The notes beneath the pieces are model-generated. The model was not told the DNA's origin, made no database searches, and saw only the letters and a list, made by a program, of their open reading frames with translations. Below, piece by piece: positions 17,976 through 25,669 of a stretch of DNA of 64,000 nt. A program made the translations under genes and the position numbers. The DNA is from Tessaracoccus flavus (GTDB lineage Bacteria > Actinomycetota > Actinomycetes > Propionibacteriales > Propionibacteriaceae). The stretch lies in the NCBI RefSeq assembly GCF_001997295.1, contig NZ_CP019605.1:1488001-1552000 (forward strand). Direction: 5' to 3'. Within the stretch, counting starts at the first letter, position 1. Each line of letters begins with the position of its first letter.

Positions 17976-19172
17976 TCAGTGACGCACGGCCGCGATGGCG
18001 TCAGCGACGTAGTCGACGTTGCGGTCGTTCAGTGCCGCGACGCACATGCGGCCGGCGTCGGTGCCGTAGATGCCGAACTCCTGCCGGAGGCGGATCATCT
18101 GCTCGGACGTCAGGCCGGAGTAGCTGAACATGCCCAGCTGCTCCTGGATGAAGCACATGTCGCCGATGCCCCGGCCCTCGAGGCCACTGACGAGCTTCCG
18201 GCGCAGCTTCTTGATCCGGTCGCGCATGCCGGCCAGCTCGCTCTCCCAGGTGGCGCGGAGCTCTCGGTCGCCGAGCACGGTCGTGACGAGGGCCGCGCCC
18301 TGCGTCGGCGGGTTCGAGTAGTTGGTGCGGATGCAGATCTTGAGCTGCGACAGCACGCGCTTGGCCTCGTCCGCCGATCCGGTGACCACCGACAGCGACC
18401 CGATCCGCTCGCCGTACAGGCTGAACGACTTGGAGAACGACGTCGCCAGGAAGAAGCTGAGCCCCGACTCGACGAACTTGCGCACCACCGCGCCGTCCTC
18501 CTCCACGCCGAAGCCGAAGCCCTGGTAGGCCATGTCGAGGAACGGCATGAGGTCGCGCTCCCGCAGGACGGCGATGACGTCGTCCCACTGCTCCGGGGTG
18601 AGGTCGTAGCCGGTGGGGTTGTGACAGCACGCGTGCAGCAGCACGATCGTCCCGGCCTCGGCCGAACGCAGATCCGCCAGCATCGCGTCGACATCGATGC
18701 CCTTGAGGGCGGGCTCGTAGTAGCGGTAGCTGTCGACGCGGAAGCCTGCGCGCGTGAAGAGCGCCCGGTGGTTCTCCCAACTCGGGTTGGAGATCAGCAC
18801 CGTGGCCGAGGGGTGAAGCTGGCGCAGCAGGTCCGCGCCCACCTTGAGACCGCCCGTGCCGCCGAGGCTCTGCACGGTGACGACGCGGCCGTCGGCCAGG
18901 ACCGCCGACTCCTCACCGAAGACGAGTCCGCGGACGGCCTCGCGGTAGGCGGGCATGCCGTCGATCCCGAGGTAGCCGATGGGCTTGGCGTCGGCAGCCA
19001 GCCGCTGCTGGGCGGTCCGCACGCAGTCGAGCAGCGGGACCTTGCCCGACTCGTCGAGGTAGACGCCGACCCCGAGGTTGACCTTCTGCGGCCGGTCGTC
19101 GGAGTTGTAGGCCTCGGTGAGGCCGAGGATGGGATCTGCGGGGGCCAGCTCGGCGCGGTCAAGGAGCGACAT
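17976..19172 (-). CDS. aromatic/aspartate aminotransferase (class I, TyrB/AspC type)
   Basis: The 398-residue protein is a fold-type I PLP enzyme of the AspC/TyrB subgroup. It starts with the typical DPILGLTEAYNSD...KVNLGVGVY, has CCHNPTGYD in the middle, and carries the PLP lysine in SFSKSFSLYGERIG (about residue 250). It would transfer amino groups between glutamate and aspartate or aromatic 2-oxo acids. Substrate choice between aspartate and aromatics cannot be settled from the sequence. ATG 19172 is preceded by GAGAGAGGTCCT, which serves as SD. It is transcribed alone, divergent from the carboxylate-amine ligase gene. Confidence 0.88.
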   Translation of the reverse strand: MSLLDRAELAPADPILGLTEAYNSDDRPQKVNLGVGVYLDESGKVPLLDCVRTAQQRLAADAKPIGYLGIDGMPAYREAVRGLVFGEESAVLADGRVVTVQSLGGTGGLKVGADLLRQLHPSATVLISNPSWENHRALFTRAGFRVDSYRYYEPALKGIDVDAMLADLRSAEAGTIVLLHACCHNPTGYDLTPEQWDDVIAVLRERDLMPFLDMAYQGFGFGVEEDGAVVRKFVESGLSFFLATSFSKSFSLYGERIGSLSVVTGSADEAKRVLSQLKICIRTNYSNPPTQGAALVTTVLGDRELRATWESELAGMRDRIKKLRRKLVSGLEGRGIGDMCFIQEQLGMFSYSGLTSEQMIRLRQEFGIYGTDAGRMCVAALNDRNVDYVADAIAAVRH

Positions 19173-19258
19173 GATTCGAAGGACCTCTCTCTCTACGAAA
19201 GGCAGCCTAGTGGACGCGGCGATGGGTTAATGTGCCGACAACCTGGGAAAGGTTCATC

Positions 19259-20395
19259 ATGAGGATCAAGTTCGCGCAGTCGAAGCAGTCGACGATCGGC
19301 ATCGAGTGGGAACTCGCTGTGGTCGACGCCCAGACCCTTGAACAGGTGCCCGCCGCGGAGACGCTGCTCAGCACCGTCGAGGATCCGGTTGACGGGCCGA
19401 TCCGCTCCGAGTACCTCACCAGCATGATCGAGATCGTCAGCAGCGTCCACGACACGGTGCCCAAGGCCGTGGCTGAGATGACTTCGCACCTCGAGCATTG
19501 CCTCGACGTGCTGGAACCCTATGGCCTGACACTGCTGGGCGCCGGGGCGCACCCGTTCGGGGACCCGAAGCGCCAGCTACCGGGCTCGAAGCCGCAGTAC
19601 CGACGGGTGACGGAACGCAACGCCTGGTGGGGCACCCAGATGGCCATCAACGGCCTGCACATCCACACTGGGATCGACAGCCGCGACAAGGCTCTCCCGA
19701 TCGTGTACGGGCTCGCCAGGTTCGCGCCGTACTTCATCGCGCTCTCGGCGTCGTCGCCGTACTGGGAGGGCGTCGACACCAAGTTCGCCTCGCAGCGCAC
19801 GATGATGTTCCAGCAGCTACCCACCAACGGCCTGCCCTACGACATGGCCAGTTGGGACGAGCTCGAACGCTACGCCTCCCAACTGGAGGGGGTCGGCATG
19901 ATCCAGAACCCTTCCGAGATCCGCTGGGACGTCCGCCCGTCTGAATGGGGCACGGTGGAGAACCGGATCATGGACTCCGTGCCGACTGTCATGGAGGTCG
20001 GGGCGATCACAGCCTTCAGCCAGTGCCTCGTCGAGCGGATGTCGCGGGCCATCTCGTCCGGCGAGCCGATCGACAGACTGCCCCAGTGGTTCATGCGCGA
20101 GAACAAGTGGCGGGCGGCGCGCTACGGCCTGTCCGCCGACATCATCACCCCCCGCAAGGACGAGTACCTCATCCACGTGAGCGACGGCATCCTGCGCTGG
20201 GTCGACGAGCTCACGCCGATCGCGGAGGAGCTGGGCTGCGCCGCTAACCTTGGACACGTCCGTGACCTCGTCGTCGGCGGCCCCAGCTACCTGCGCCAGC
20301 GGCGGGTCGCGGCCGCGGGCGGCGATGTGACCGACGTGGCGAGATCCATCGTCGAAGAGCTGCGCGCCGGCGCACCCAAGTTCAAGGAGTCGTGA
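19259..20395 (+). CDS. carboxylate-amine ligase, GCS2 / YbdK family
   Basis: The 378-residue protein matches the YbdK-type GCS2 family: TIGIEWELAVVD near the N terminus (glutamate-binding region), GAGAHPFGDP, NGLHIHTGI, and ENRIMDSVPT. Such enzymes have weak glutamate-cysteine ligase activity or act on other carboxylates. ATG 19259 was chosen over the GTG at 19232 because family members begin a few residues before the GIEWEL motif and GGGAAAGG lies upstream. The next gene, a glutamine amidotransferase, starts directly after its stop, suggesting one operon and perhaps one pathway. Confidence 0.88.
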   Translation: MRIKFAQSKQSTIGIEWELAVVDAQTLEQVPAAETLLSTVEDPVDGPIRSEYLTSMIEIVSSVHDTVPKAVAEMTSHLEHCLDVLEPYGLTLLGAGAHPFGDPKRQLPGSKPQYRRVTERNAWWGTQMAINGLHIHTGIDSRDKALPIVYGLARFAPYFIALSASSPYWEGVDTKFASQRTMMFQQLPTNGLPYDMASWDELERYASQLEGVGMIQNPSEIRWDVRPSEWGTVENRIMDSVPTVMEVGAITAFSQCLVERMSRAISSGEPIDRLPQWFMRENKWRAARYGLSADIITPRKDEYLIHVSDGILRWVDELTPIAEELGCAANLGHVRDLVVGGPSYLRQRRVAAAGGDVTDVARSIVEELRAGAPKFKES

Positions 20396-21142
20396 GTGTT
20401 GCCCTTCCTGCTGCTCAGCACCCGCCCGGAGGATGACGCCGCCGAGGGCGAACGCGCCGCGATCGTCCGCCTCGCCGGGCTGCGCGACGACGAACTGATC
20501 CAGCACCGCGTCGAGGCGGCTCCCCTGGGGCCGATCAACCTCGACGACTACGCGGGCGTCTTCCTCGGGGGTGGGCCGTTCAACGCCAGCGACGAACACA
20601 AGACGGACCTGCAGCGCCGGGTCGAGGCCGACGTCAACCGCGTCGTCGACGACGTCGTGGCGCGGGACCTCCCGTTCCTGGGGCTCTGCTACGGCGTGGG
20701 CGTGCTGACCGACCGGCTGGGCGGTGTGGTGGACAAGACCTACCCGGAGGCGGTGGGCGTCTCCACCTCTACCCTCACCGAGGAGGGCGCGGCGGACCCT
20801 CTCTTCGCCGGGGTGCCCGCCACCATCCGCGCCTTCACCGGGCACAAGGAGGCGTGCCGCGAGCTTCCGCCGGGCGCGGTGCTCCTCGCCTCGGGCGAGG
20901 TCAGCCCGGTCCAGGCCTTCCGCGTCGGCAGCCACGCCTATGCGACCCAGTTCCACCCCGAGCTGGACTCGGCCGGTCTCGCCGCCCGCATCCGCATCTA
21001 CCGCGACGCCGGCTACTTCAGGCCCGAGGACACAGAGACTCTCGTCGACTTCGCGCTGAGCGCCGAGATCACCCACGACGTCCACACGGTGCTGCGCAAC
21101 TTCGTTGCGTTGGCGCGCCAACACTCGGTGAACGGATCGTGA
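20396..21142 (+). CDS. class I glutamine amidotransferase-like protein
   Basis: The 248-residue protein has the class I triad: nucleophile Cys98 in LGLCYGVG, and His187/Glu189 in TQFHPELD. This supports glutamine (or gamma-glutamyl) hydrolysis. It is a stand-alone GuaA-type domain without a synthetase fusion. The GTG start follows immediately after the stop of the GCS2 ligase (TGA then GTG), so translation is coupled. One possibility is that it acts on a gamma-glutamyl product of the neighbouring ligase; that is inference. Confidence 0.85.
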   Translation: MLPFLLLSTRPEDDAAEGERAAIVRLAGLRDDELIQHRVEAAPLGPINLDDYAGVFLGGGPFNASDEHKTDLQRRVEADVNRVVDDVVARDLPFLGLCYGVGVLTDRLGGVVDKTYPEAVGVSTSTLTEEGAADPLFAGVPATIRAFTGHKEACRELPPGAVLLASGEVSPVQAFRVGSHAYATQFHPELDSAGLAARIRIYRDAGYFRPEDTETLVDFALSAEITHDVHTVLRNFVALARQHSVNGS

Positions 21143-21244
21143 GAGTTTCCTCATCCTGACCCCATGGGCCTATCAGCGGGTGGCGGTTGGCTCAACCTTG
21201 AGACAACCGCACCGGACCAGCCGGTCAGTCAAAGGAGATCACTG

Positions 21245-22246
21245 ATGAAGCGCATCCTCACCGCCGCAGCCTGCGCCGCCCTCGCAGTCAGCGGGCTGGC
21301 GCTCGGCGCCCCGACCGCGGCCGCCGACGTCACCTGCCGCGGGACGCTCACCGGCTACGTCGGCGACACCGTCGAGGTGCCGTCCGGCGCGACCTGCACG
21401 CTGAACAACGCCACCGTCGACGGTGACGTGAAGGTCTACCGCGACGCCTCCGTGACGATCACCGGGGGCCGCATCGAGGGCAACGTCCAGGCCGAGAGCG
21501 CCCGCTCCGTCGTCGTCAGCGGGACCAGAGTCGACGGTGACATCCAGCCGAAGTACACCACCTCCACGGTGAACGTCACGGGGACCACCGTCGGCGGGAA
21601 CATCCAGGTCGAGGAGGGGCGCGCGACCGTGACGCTGGCGAACAACTCGGTGACCGGCGACGTCCAGCTGTTCAAGAACCCCGCCGGCGCCAAGTCGGTC
21701 ACCGCCAACCAGATCGGTGGAAACCTCCAGTGCAAGGAGAACGTCCCCGCGCCGACCGGCTCCGGCAACACCGTACGCGGAAGCGCCGAGGATCAGTGCC
21801 GCGGCCTCACCGGCAGCGGCGGTGGTGGCGGCGTCGACATCTACGGCACCCCCGGCACCCACTACGTCAACGGCCGGGTGTGGAACACGACGTGCGAGCC
21901 CTACTCGCAGACAGAGCGGTGCCGCACGAACATCCAGGCCACCGTCGTCGAGTACCGGGACGGTCGCTTCGTGAAGACCAACGGCTGGGCGTTCAACAAC
22001 CTCACCTACCTCGCCTCCCCGCGCGCCCTGTGGTCGGACAACCCGCTGGGCGCGTACGGACGCGTCGGTGGCACGGCTCGCTGGACCGGCTCGGACGGGC
22101 GCGCGTGGCGCACCGAGTGCGACACGGCCCTGACGGGCCAGGGCGGCTGCCGCAGCTTCGCCGCCGCGCGCGTGGTCGAGCAGACCCGCACCGGCTACCG
22201 CTTCGTGACCAAGGAGATCTTCAACAACATGGTCCGCTTCAGCTGA
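21245..22246 (+). CDS. secreted beta-helix protein with duplicated C-terminal Cys domain
   Basis: The 333-residue protein starts with a signal peptide (residues 1-27, cleavage after TAAA). Residues about 55-165 hold five or six short repeats of the form V-x-G-[DN]-[VI]-x-V (VDGDVKV, IEGNVQA, VDGDIQP, VGGNIQV, VTGDVQL, IGGNLQC), like a bactofilin or polymer-forming right-handed beta-helix. After a glycine linker (190-196) come two copies of a Cys-containing unit: 209-256 and 284-332. Each has [ND]GRxW, a Cys pair (217/226 and 292/302), then GRFV or YRFV and FNN. Function is unknown; export and surface display are likely. ATG 21245 has AAAGGAG upstream, and a 13-bp stem terminator follows. Confidence 0.85.
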   Translation: MKRILTAAACAALAVSGLALGAPTAAADVTCRGTLTGYVGDTVEVPSGATCTLNNATVDGDVKVYRDASVTITGGRIEGNVQAESARSVVVSGTRVDGDIQPKYTTSTVNVTGTTVGGNIQVEEGRATVTLANNSVTGDVQLFKNPAGAKSVTANQIGGNLQCKENVPAPTGSGNTVRGSAEDQCRGLTGSGGGGGVDIYGTPGTHYVNGRVWNTTCEPYSQTERCRTNIQATVVEYRDGRFVKTNGWAFNNLTYLASPRALWSDNPLGAYGRVGGTARWTGSDGRAWRTECDTALTGQGGCRSFAAARVVEQTRTGYRFVTKEIFNNMVRFS

Positions 22247-22260
22247 TCCCCCCACCGAGC

Positions 22261-22290
22261 GAGAACCCCGCCCAACCGGGCGGGGTTCTC
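22261..22290. terminator. perfect 13-bp stem-loop terminator
   Basis: Bases 22261-22273 (GAGAACCCCGCCC) pair without mismatch with 22278-22290 around the 4-base loop AACC. It lies between the stops of the secreted protein (+) and sigA (-) and can serve both. No long T-run follows on either strand. Confidence 0.8.
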
Positions 22291-22303
22291 GTGTCTCAGG
22301 CTC

Positions 22304-23611
22304 TCAGTCGAGGTAGTCGCGCAGGACCTGGGAGCGCGACGGGTGGCGCAGCTTCGACATCGTCTTGGACTCGATCTGGCGGATCCGCTCGCGCGTGACG
22401 CCGTAGACCTTGCCGATCTCGTCGAGGGTCTTCGGCTGGCCGTCGGTCAGACCGAAACGCATCGACACCACTCCGGCCTCGCGCTCGCTCAGCGTGTCGA
22501 GGACGTCGTTCAGCTGCTCCTGCAGCAGCGTGAAGTTGACGGCATCGGCGGGGACCACGGCCTCGGAGTCCTCGATGAGGTCGCCGAACTCCGAATCGCC
22601 GTCCTCACCGAGCGGGGTGTGCAGCGAGATGGGCTCGCGCCCGTACTTCTGCACCTCGACGACCTTCTCCGGGGTCATGTCGAGCTCGATGGCGAGCTCC
22701 TCGGGGGTTGGCTCGCGGCCGAGATCCTGCAGCATCTGCCGCTGCACGCGGGCCAGCTTGTTGATGACCTCCACCATGTGCACCGGGATACGGATGGTGC
22801 GCGCCTGGTCGGCCATTGCGCGCGTGATGGCCTGCTTGATCCACCACGTGGCGTAGGTGGAGAACTTGTAGCCCTTGGTGTAGTCGAACTTCTCGACCGC
22901 ACGGATGAGGCCGAGGTTGCCCTCCTGGATGAGGTCGAGGAACAGCATGCCGCGGCCCGTGTAGCGCTTCGCAAGCGACACGACCAGACGCAGGTTGGCC
23001 TCGAGCAGGTGGTTCTTCGCGCGGCGGCCGTCCTCGGCGATCCACTCGAGGTCCTCGAGGTCCTCATCGGAGACGACGTGGTCGGGCGAGCTCAGGCGCT
23101 CGTCGGCGAACAGGCCGGCCTCGATGCGCTTGGCCAGTTCGACCTCCTCGACCGCGTTGAGCAGCGCGACCTTGCCGATCTGCTTGAGGTAGTCCTTAAC
23201 CGGGTCCGCGGTCGCACCGGCGGACACGACCTGCTGCTCCGGCTCGTCGGCGTCGTCGGAGTCCGACAGGGCGAAGCCCTGCTCCTCCTCGACCAGTTCC
23301 TTCTCCAGCGGCGCCTCGTTGGCCTCGACGAACTGCGAGTCGTCGACCTCGTCAAGGGAACGCTTCTTACCGCCCACGGTCAGCACCACGTCGTCACCAT
23401 CCCGCTCAAACTGCACTTCGACCTCACCGGTCGACGCCTCGGCGATCGTCGGTTCAGCGGCTTTCTTCGCCGCTGGCTTCCGCGCTGCGGGCTTCCGCGC
23501 CGCGGGCTTCTTCGCTGCAGGGGCCTTGGCCGCCGGCTTCGAGTCAGTAGTCGACGTCGCGGTGCGGCGTGACCGGGTGGGCTTGCCGGTTCCTTCAGCG
23601 TTCTGGGTCAC
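22304..23611 (-). CDS. sigA: principal RNA polymerase sigma factor SigA (RpoD/HrdB)
   Basis: The 435-residue sigma-70 has an N-terminal low-complexity Lys/Ala/Pro tract ([17 protein letters not shown], about residues 35-51), an acidic stretch, and region 1.2 ([13 protein letters not shown]). Regions 2.3-2.4 read [18 protein letters not shown], and region 4.2 [20 protein letters not shown] runs close to the C terminus. This is the essential housekeeping sigma factor. The GTG start at 23611 has GAGAGGACC upstream. It is divergent from the shorter sigB across 255 bases, a layout known in several actinobacteria. A weak ECF-type element lies upstream on its strand. Confidence 0.96.
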   Translation of the reverse strand: MTQNAEGTGKPTRSRRTATSTTDSKPAAKAPAAKKPAARKPAARKPAAKKAAEPTIAEASTGEVEVQFERDGDDVVLTVGGKKRSLDEVDDSQFVEANEAPLEKELVEEEQGFALSDSDDADEPEQQVVSAGATADPVKDYLKQIGKVALLNAVEEVELAKRIEAGLFADERLSSPDHVVSDEDLEDLEWIAEDGRRAKNHLLEANLRLVVSLAKRYTGRGMLFLDLIQEGNLGLIRAVEKFDYTKGYKFSTYATWWIKQAITRAMADQARTIRIPVHMVEVINKLARVQRQMLQDLGREPTPEELAIELDMTPEKVVEVQKYGREPISLHTPLGEDGDSEFGDLIEDSEAVVPADAVNFTLLQEQLNDVLDTLSEREAGVVSMRFGLTDGQPKTLDEIGKVYGVTRERIRQIESKTMSKLRHPSRSQVLRDYLD

Positions 23612-23667
23612 TGTGGTCCTCTCGAGGCCGTCGACTGGTTTCAGCGCGTGCGTCGCCCCGGCTTAGT

Positions 23668-23693
23668 CAAGGGTGACGCACACCCATTGTTCC
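23668..23693 (-). promoter_or_regulatory. weak ECF-type promoter candidate for sigA
   Basis: On the minus strand GGAAC (23689-23693) is followed by CTTGA with a 17-base spacer. It is close to, but one base off, the GGAAC-N18-GTTGA elements seen at sigB and clgR. In Streptomyces the principal sigma gene hrdB has a SigR-dependent promoter, which makes this worth noting. Confidence 0.25.
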
Positions 23694-23756
23694 ACGCGTA
23701 TCTGCTCCACTCAAACGGACTACCGGGGTTCTCCCTGATGTCCGCCCTGATCGAAA

Positions 23757-23777
23757 GGGGCACTGCCCCCTCTTTTT
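23757..23777 (+). terminator. small hairpin with T-run between sigA and sigB
   Basis: GGGGC (23757-23761), loop ACT and GCCCC (23765-23769) are followed by CTCTTTTT on the plus strand. It is a textbook intrinsic terminator shape with the best T-tail in the window. No plus-strand gene ends before it; the nearest upstream coding sequence is the divergent sigA. Confidence 0.45.
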
Positions 23778-23806
23778 GGAACTTTTCGACAAATTCCACC
23801 AACTGA

Positions 23807-23833
23807 GGGAACCCTGGGCGTGTGCCGTGCGTT
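23807..23833 (+). promoter_or_regulatory. ECF (SigE/SigH/SigR-type) promoter of sigB
   Basis: GGGAAC (23807-23812), an 18-base spacer, then GTT (23831-23833, followed by GAG). This matches the GGAAC-N18-GTT consensus of mycobacterial SigE and SigH and of SigR-like factors, and mycobacterial sigB is known to be driven by such factors. The transcript would start near 23840, with the SD AGAAAGG before ATG 23867. Confidence 0.65.
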
Positions 23834-23866
23834 GAGTTGGGTGACGCTTGAAGAAAGGTCCAACTC

Positions 23867-24799
23867 ATGAATACTACTGCGCGGATCCGAACCACAGACG
23901 GCATCGACGGCAAGGACGCGGTGGGGCTCTACCTCGACGCGATTGCCAAGACCCCCCTCCTCACCGCCATCGAAGAGGTGGAGCTCGCTCGCGCGATCGA
24001 GGCGGGCCTATACGCGCAGAAGGTCCTGGACGGCGAGGTCGAGACCTCCGCTGACGCCACCGAGGACGAACTGCGCGAGCTCGCCGCCGAGGGTGAGCGT
24101 TCCATGCAGCGCTTCGTTCAGGCCAACCTGCGGCTCGTCGTCTCCGTGGCGCGCAAGTACGGGCGCGCCCAGATGCCGCTGCTGGACCTCGTCCAGGAGG
24201 GCAACACGGGCCTCATCAGAGCCGTGGAGAAGTTCGACTACGCCAAGGGCTTCAAGTTCTCCACCTACGCCACCTGGTGGGTGCGTCAGGCCATCTCCCG
24301 CGGCATCGCCCAGCAGGGACGCATCGTCCGGCTGCCGGTCCACGTCGCTGAGCAGGTCAACCAGGTCTCCGCCGTCCGGCGGAACCTGGAGCGCACGCTC
24401 GGGCGCGACCCTGAGCTGAGCGAGATTGCCGAGGAACTGGGGCTCGAGGAGAGCAAGGTCGTGGACCTGCTCCGCTACGCCCGCGACCACGTCTCCCTCG
24501 ATGCCCCCGTCGAGGCAGACGGCGACACCGCGCTCGGCGATCTCATCGCCCGCGAGACCTCGCCTGGCCCCGACGAGATGGTGCTGGACGCCGAAGAGCG
24601 CGCCCGCCTCGAGGGCATGCTTGCCAGCCTCGACGAGCGGAGCCAGGACGTCGTCCGGCGCCGCTACGGGCTGCTCGATGGTCGCCAGGCAAAGCTGGCC
24701 GACATCGGCACCCACTGGGGTATCACCGCCGAGCGAGTCCGCCAGATCGAACGCCAGGCGCTGGCACAGCTCCGCACCAGCCAGGGCGTGGCCGCCTAG
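23867..24799 (+). CDS. sigB: alternative principal-like sigma factor SigB
   Basis: The 310-residue group 2 sigma-70 lacks the long N-terminal extension of SigA. It starts at region 1.2 (DAVGLYLDAIAKTPLLT) and has region 2 [16 protein letters not shown] and region 4.2 ITAERVRQIERQALAQLR. Such SigB proteins support stationary-phase and stress transcription with promoter recognition overlapping that of SigA. ATG 23867 is preceded by AGAAAGG. The promoter is of ECF type, so it should be induced by a stress sigma factor. That link is strongly supported by family knowledge but untested here. Confidence 0.93.
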   Translation: MNTTARIRTTDGIDGKDAVGLYLDAIAKTPLLTAIEEVELARAIEAGLYAQKVLDGEVETSADATEDELRELAAEGERSMQRFVQANLRLVVSVARKYGRAQMPLLDLVQEGNTGLIRAVEKFDYAKGFKFSTYATWWVRQAISRGIAQQGRIVRLPVHVAEQVNQVSAVRRNLERTLGRDPELSEIAEELGLEESKVVDLLRYARDHVSLDAPVEADGDTALGDLIARETSPGPDEMVLDAEERARLEGMLASLDERSQDVVRRRYGLLDGRQAKLADIGTHWGITAERVRQIERQALAQLRTSQGVAA

Positions 24800-24826
24800 C
24801 CGCCCCGGAGGTGGCACGATGGGTCC

Positions 24827-25669
24827 GTGCCTAAGGACGTCGCCGAACTCATCGCCCTCTTCGACCTCACCGAGACCGGCCCCCTGAGCTTCAGGGGGCC
24901 GGTTCCCAATACCCGCCTGCAGCGCCTCTTCGGCGGCCAGGTGCTGGGGCAGACGCTGGTGGCCGCATCGCTGACCGTCCCTGACGATCGGCTCATCCAT
25001 TCACTCAACGCCTACTTCCTACGTCCGGGCGCGATCGATACGCCGCTGGACTTCGAGGTCGAGGTGATGCGCGACGGCAGCACGTTCAGCAACCGGCGCA
25101 TCATCGCCCGTCAGGCGGACCGGGTGATCTTCGAGATGACGGCGTCCTTCCAGACCCCCGAGGAGGGGCTCGATCACTCGGCCGCGGAGCCGACCGACGT
25201 CGCGCCGCCGGAGAGTTGCCCGCCGCTCGGCGAGGTCCTGCGGCGCCGATTCGGGGCGAACGTGGAGTTTCTCTCGGAGTGGGACGCCCTCGACGTGCGG
25301 CTCGCTGCGCGCCCCGACAAGGCCGAGGCGGGCGGCACGATGAAGGCCTGGGTACGCACCAGGCAGGCGCTGCCGGACGAACCGCTGCTGCACGCCGCCG
25401 TGCTGGCGTACCTCTCCGACATCACGCTGCTCAGCGTGACCACCGTGCCCCACGAGGTGGAGTTCCTGTCCCCCAGCATGCAGGCCGCGTCGATCGACCA
25501 CGCAATGTGGTTCCACCGCCCGGTGCGAGTGGACGAGTGGCTGCTCTACGACATGACTTCGCCGTCGGCGTCCCACGCCCGCGGCTTCGCCGTCGGGCGG
25601 CTGTTCCAGCGCGGCGAGGCGGTGGCCTCCTGCGCCCAGGAGGGCCTCATCCGGGTCCTCAGCGACTGA
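24827..25669 (+). CDS. tesB: acyl-CoA thioesterase II (TesB)
   Basis: The 280-residue protein is a double-hotdog TesB thioesterase, cleaving acyl-CoA to free acid and CoA. Typical family stretches are RLFGGQVLGQTLVAAS (about residues 27-42), LNAYFLRPG in the first hotdog, and DHAMWFHRPVRVDEWLLYD in the second. The GTG at 24827 is the only start that leaves the family N terminus intact; GGAGGTGG lies 14 bases upstream, a rather long spacing. It follows sigB by 27 bases and could be co-transcribed with it. Its 3' end overlaps the convergent hrpA gene by 11 bases. Confidence 0.92.
   Translation: MPKDVAELIALFDLTETGPLSFRGPVPNTRLQRLFGGQVLGQTLVAASLTVPDDRLIHSLNAYFLRPGAIDTPLDFEVEVMRDGSTFSNRRIIARQADRVIFEMTASFQTPEEGLDHSAAEPTDVAPPESCPPLGEVLRRRFGANVEFLSEWDALDVRLAARPDKAEAGGTMKAWVRTRQALPDEPLLHAAVLAYLSDITLLSVTTVPHEVEFLSPSMQAASIDHAMWFHRPVRVDEWLLYDMTSPSASHARGFAVGRLFQRGEAVASCAQEGLIRVLSD

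Noticed and set aside
23641..23913. A 90-residue minus-strand frame in the sigA-sigB gap
   Set aside because: It has no SD or family resemblance and covers the sigB promoter and start.
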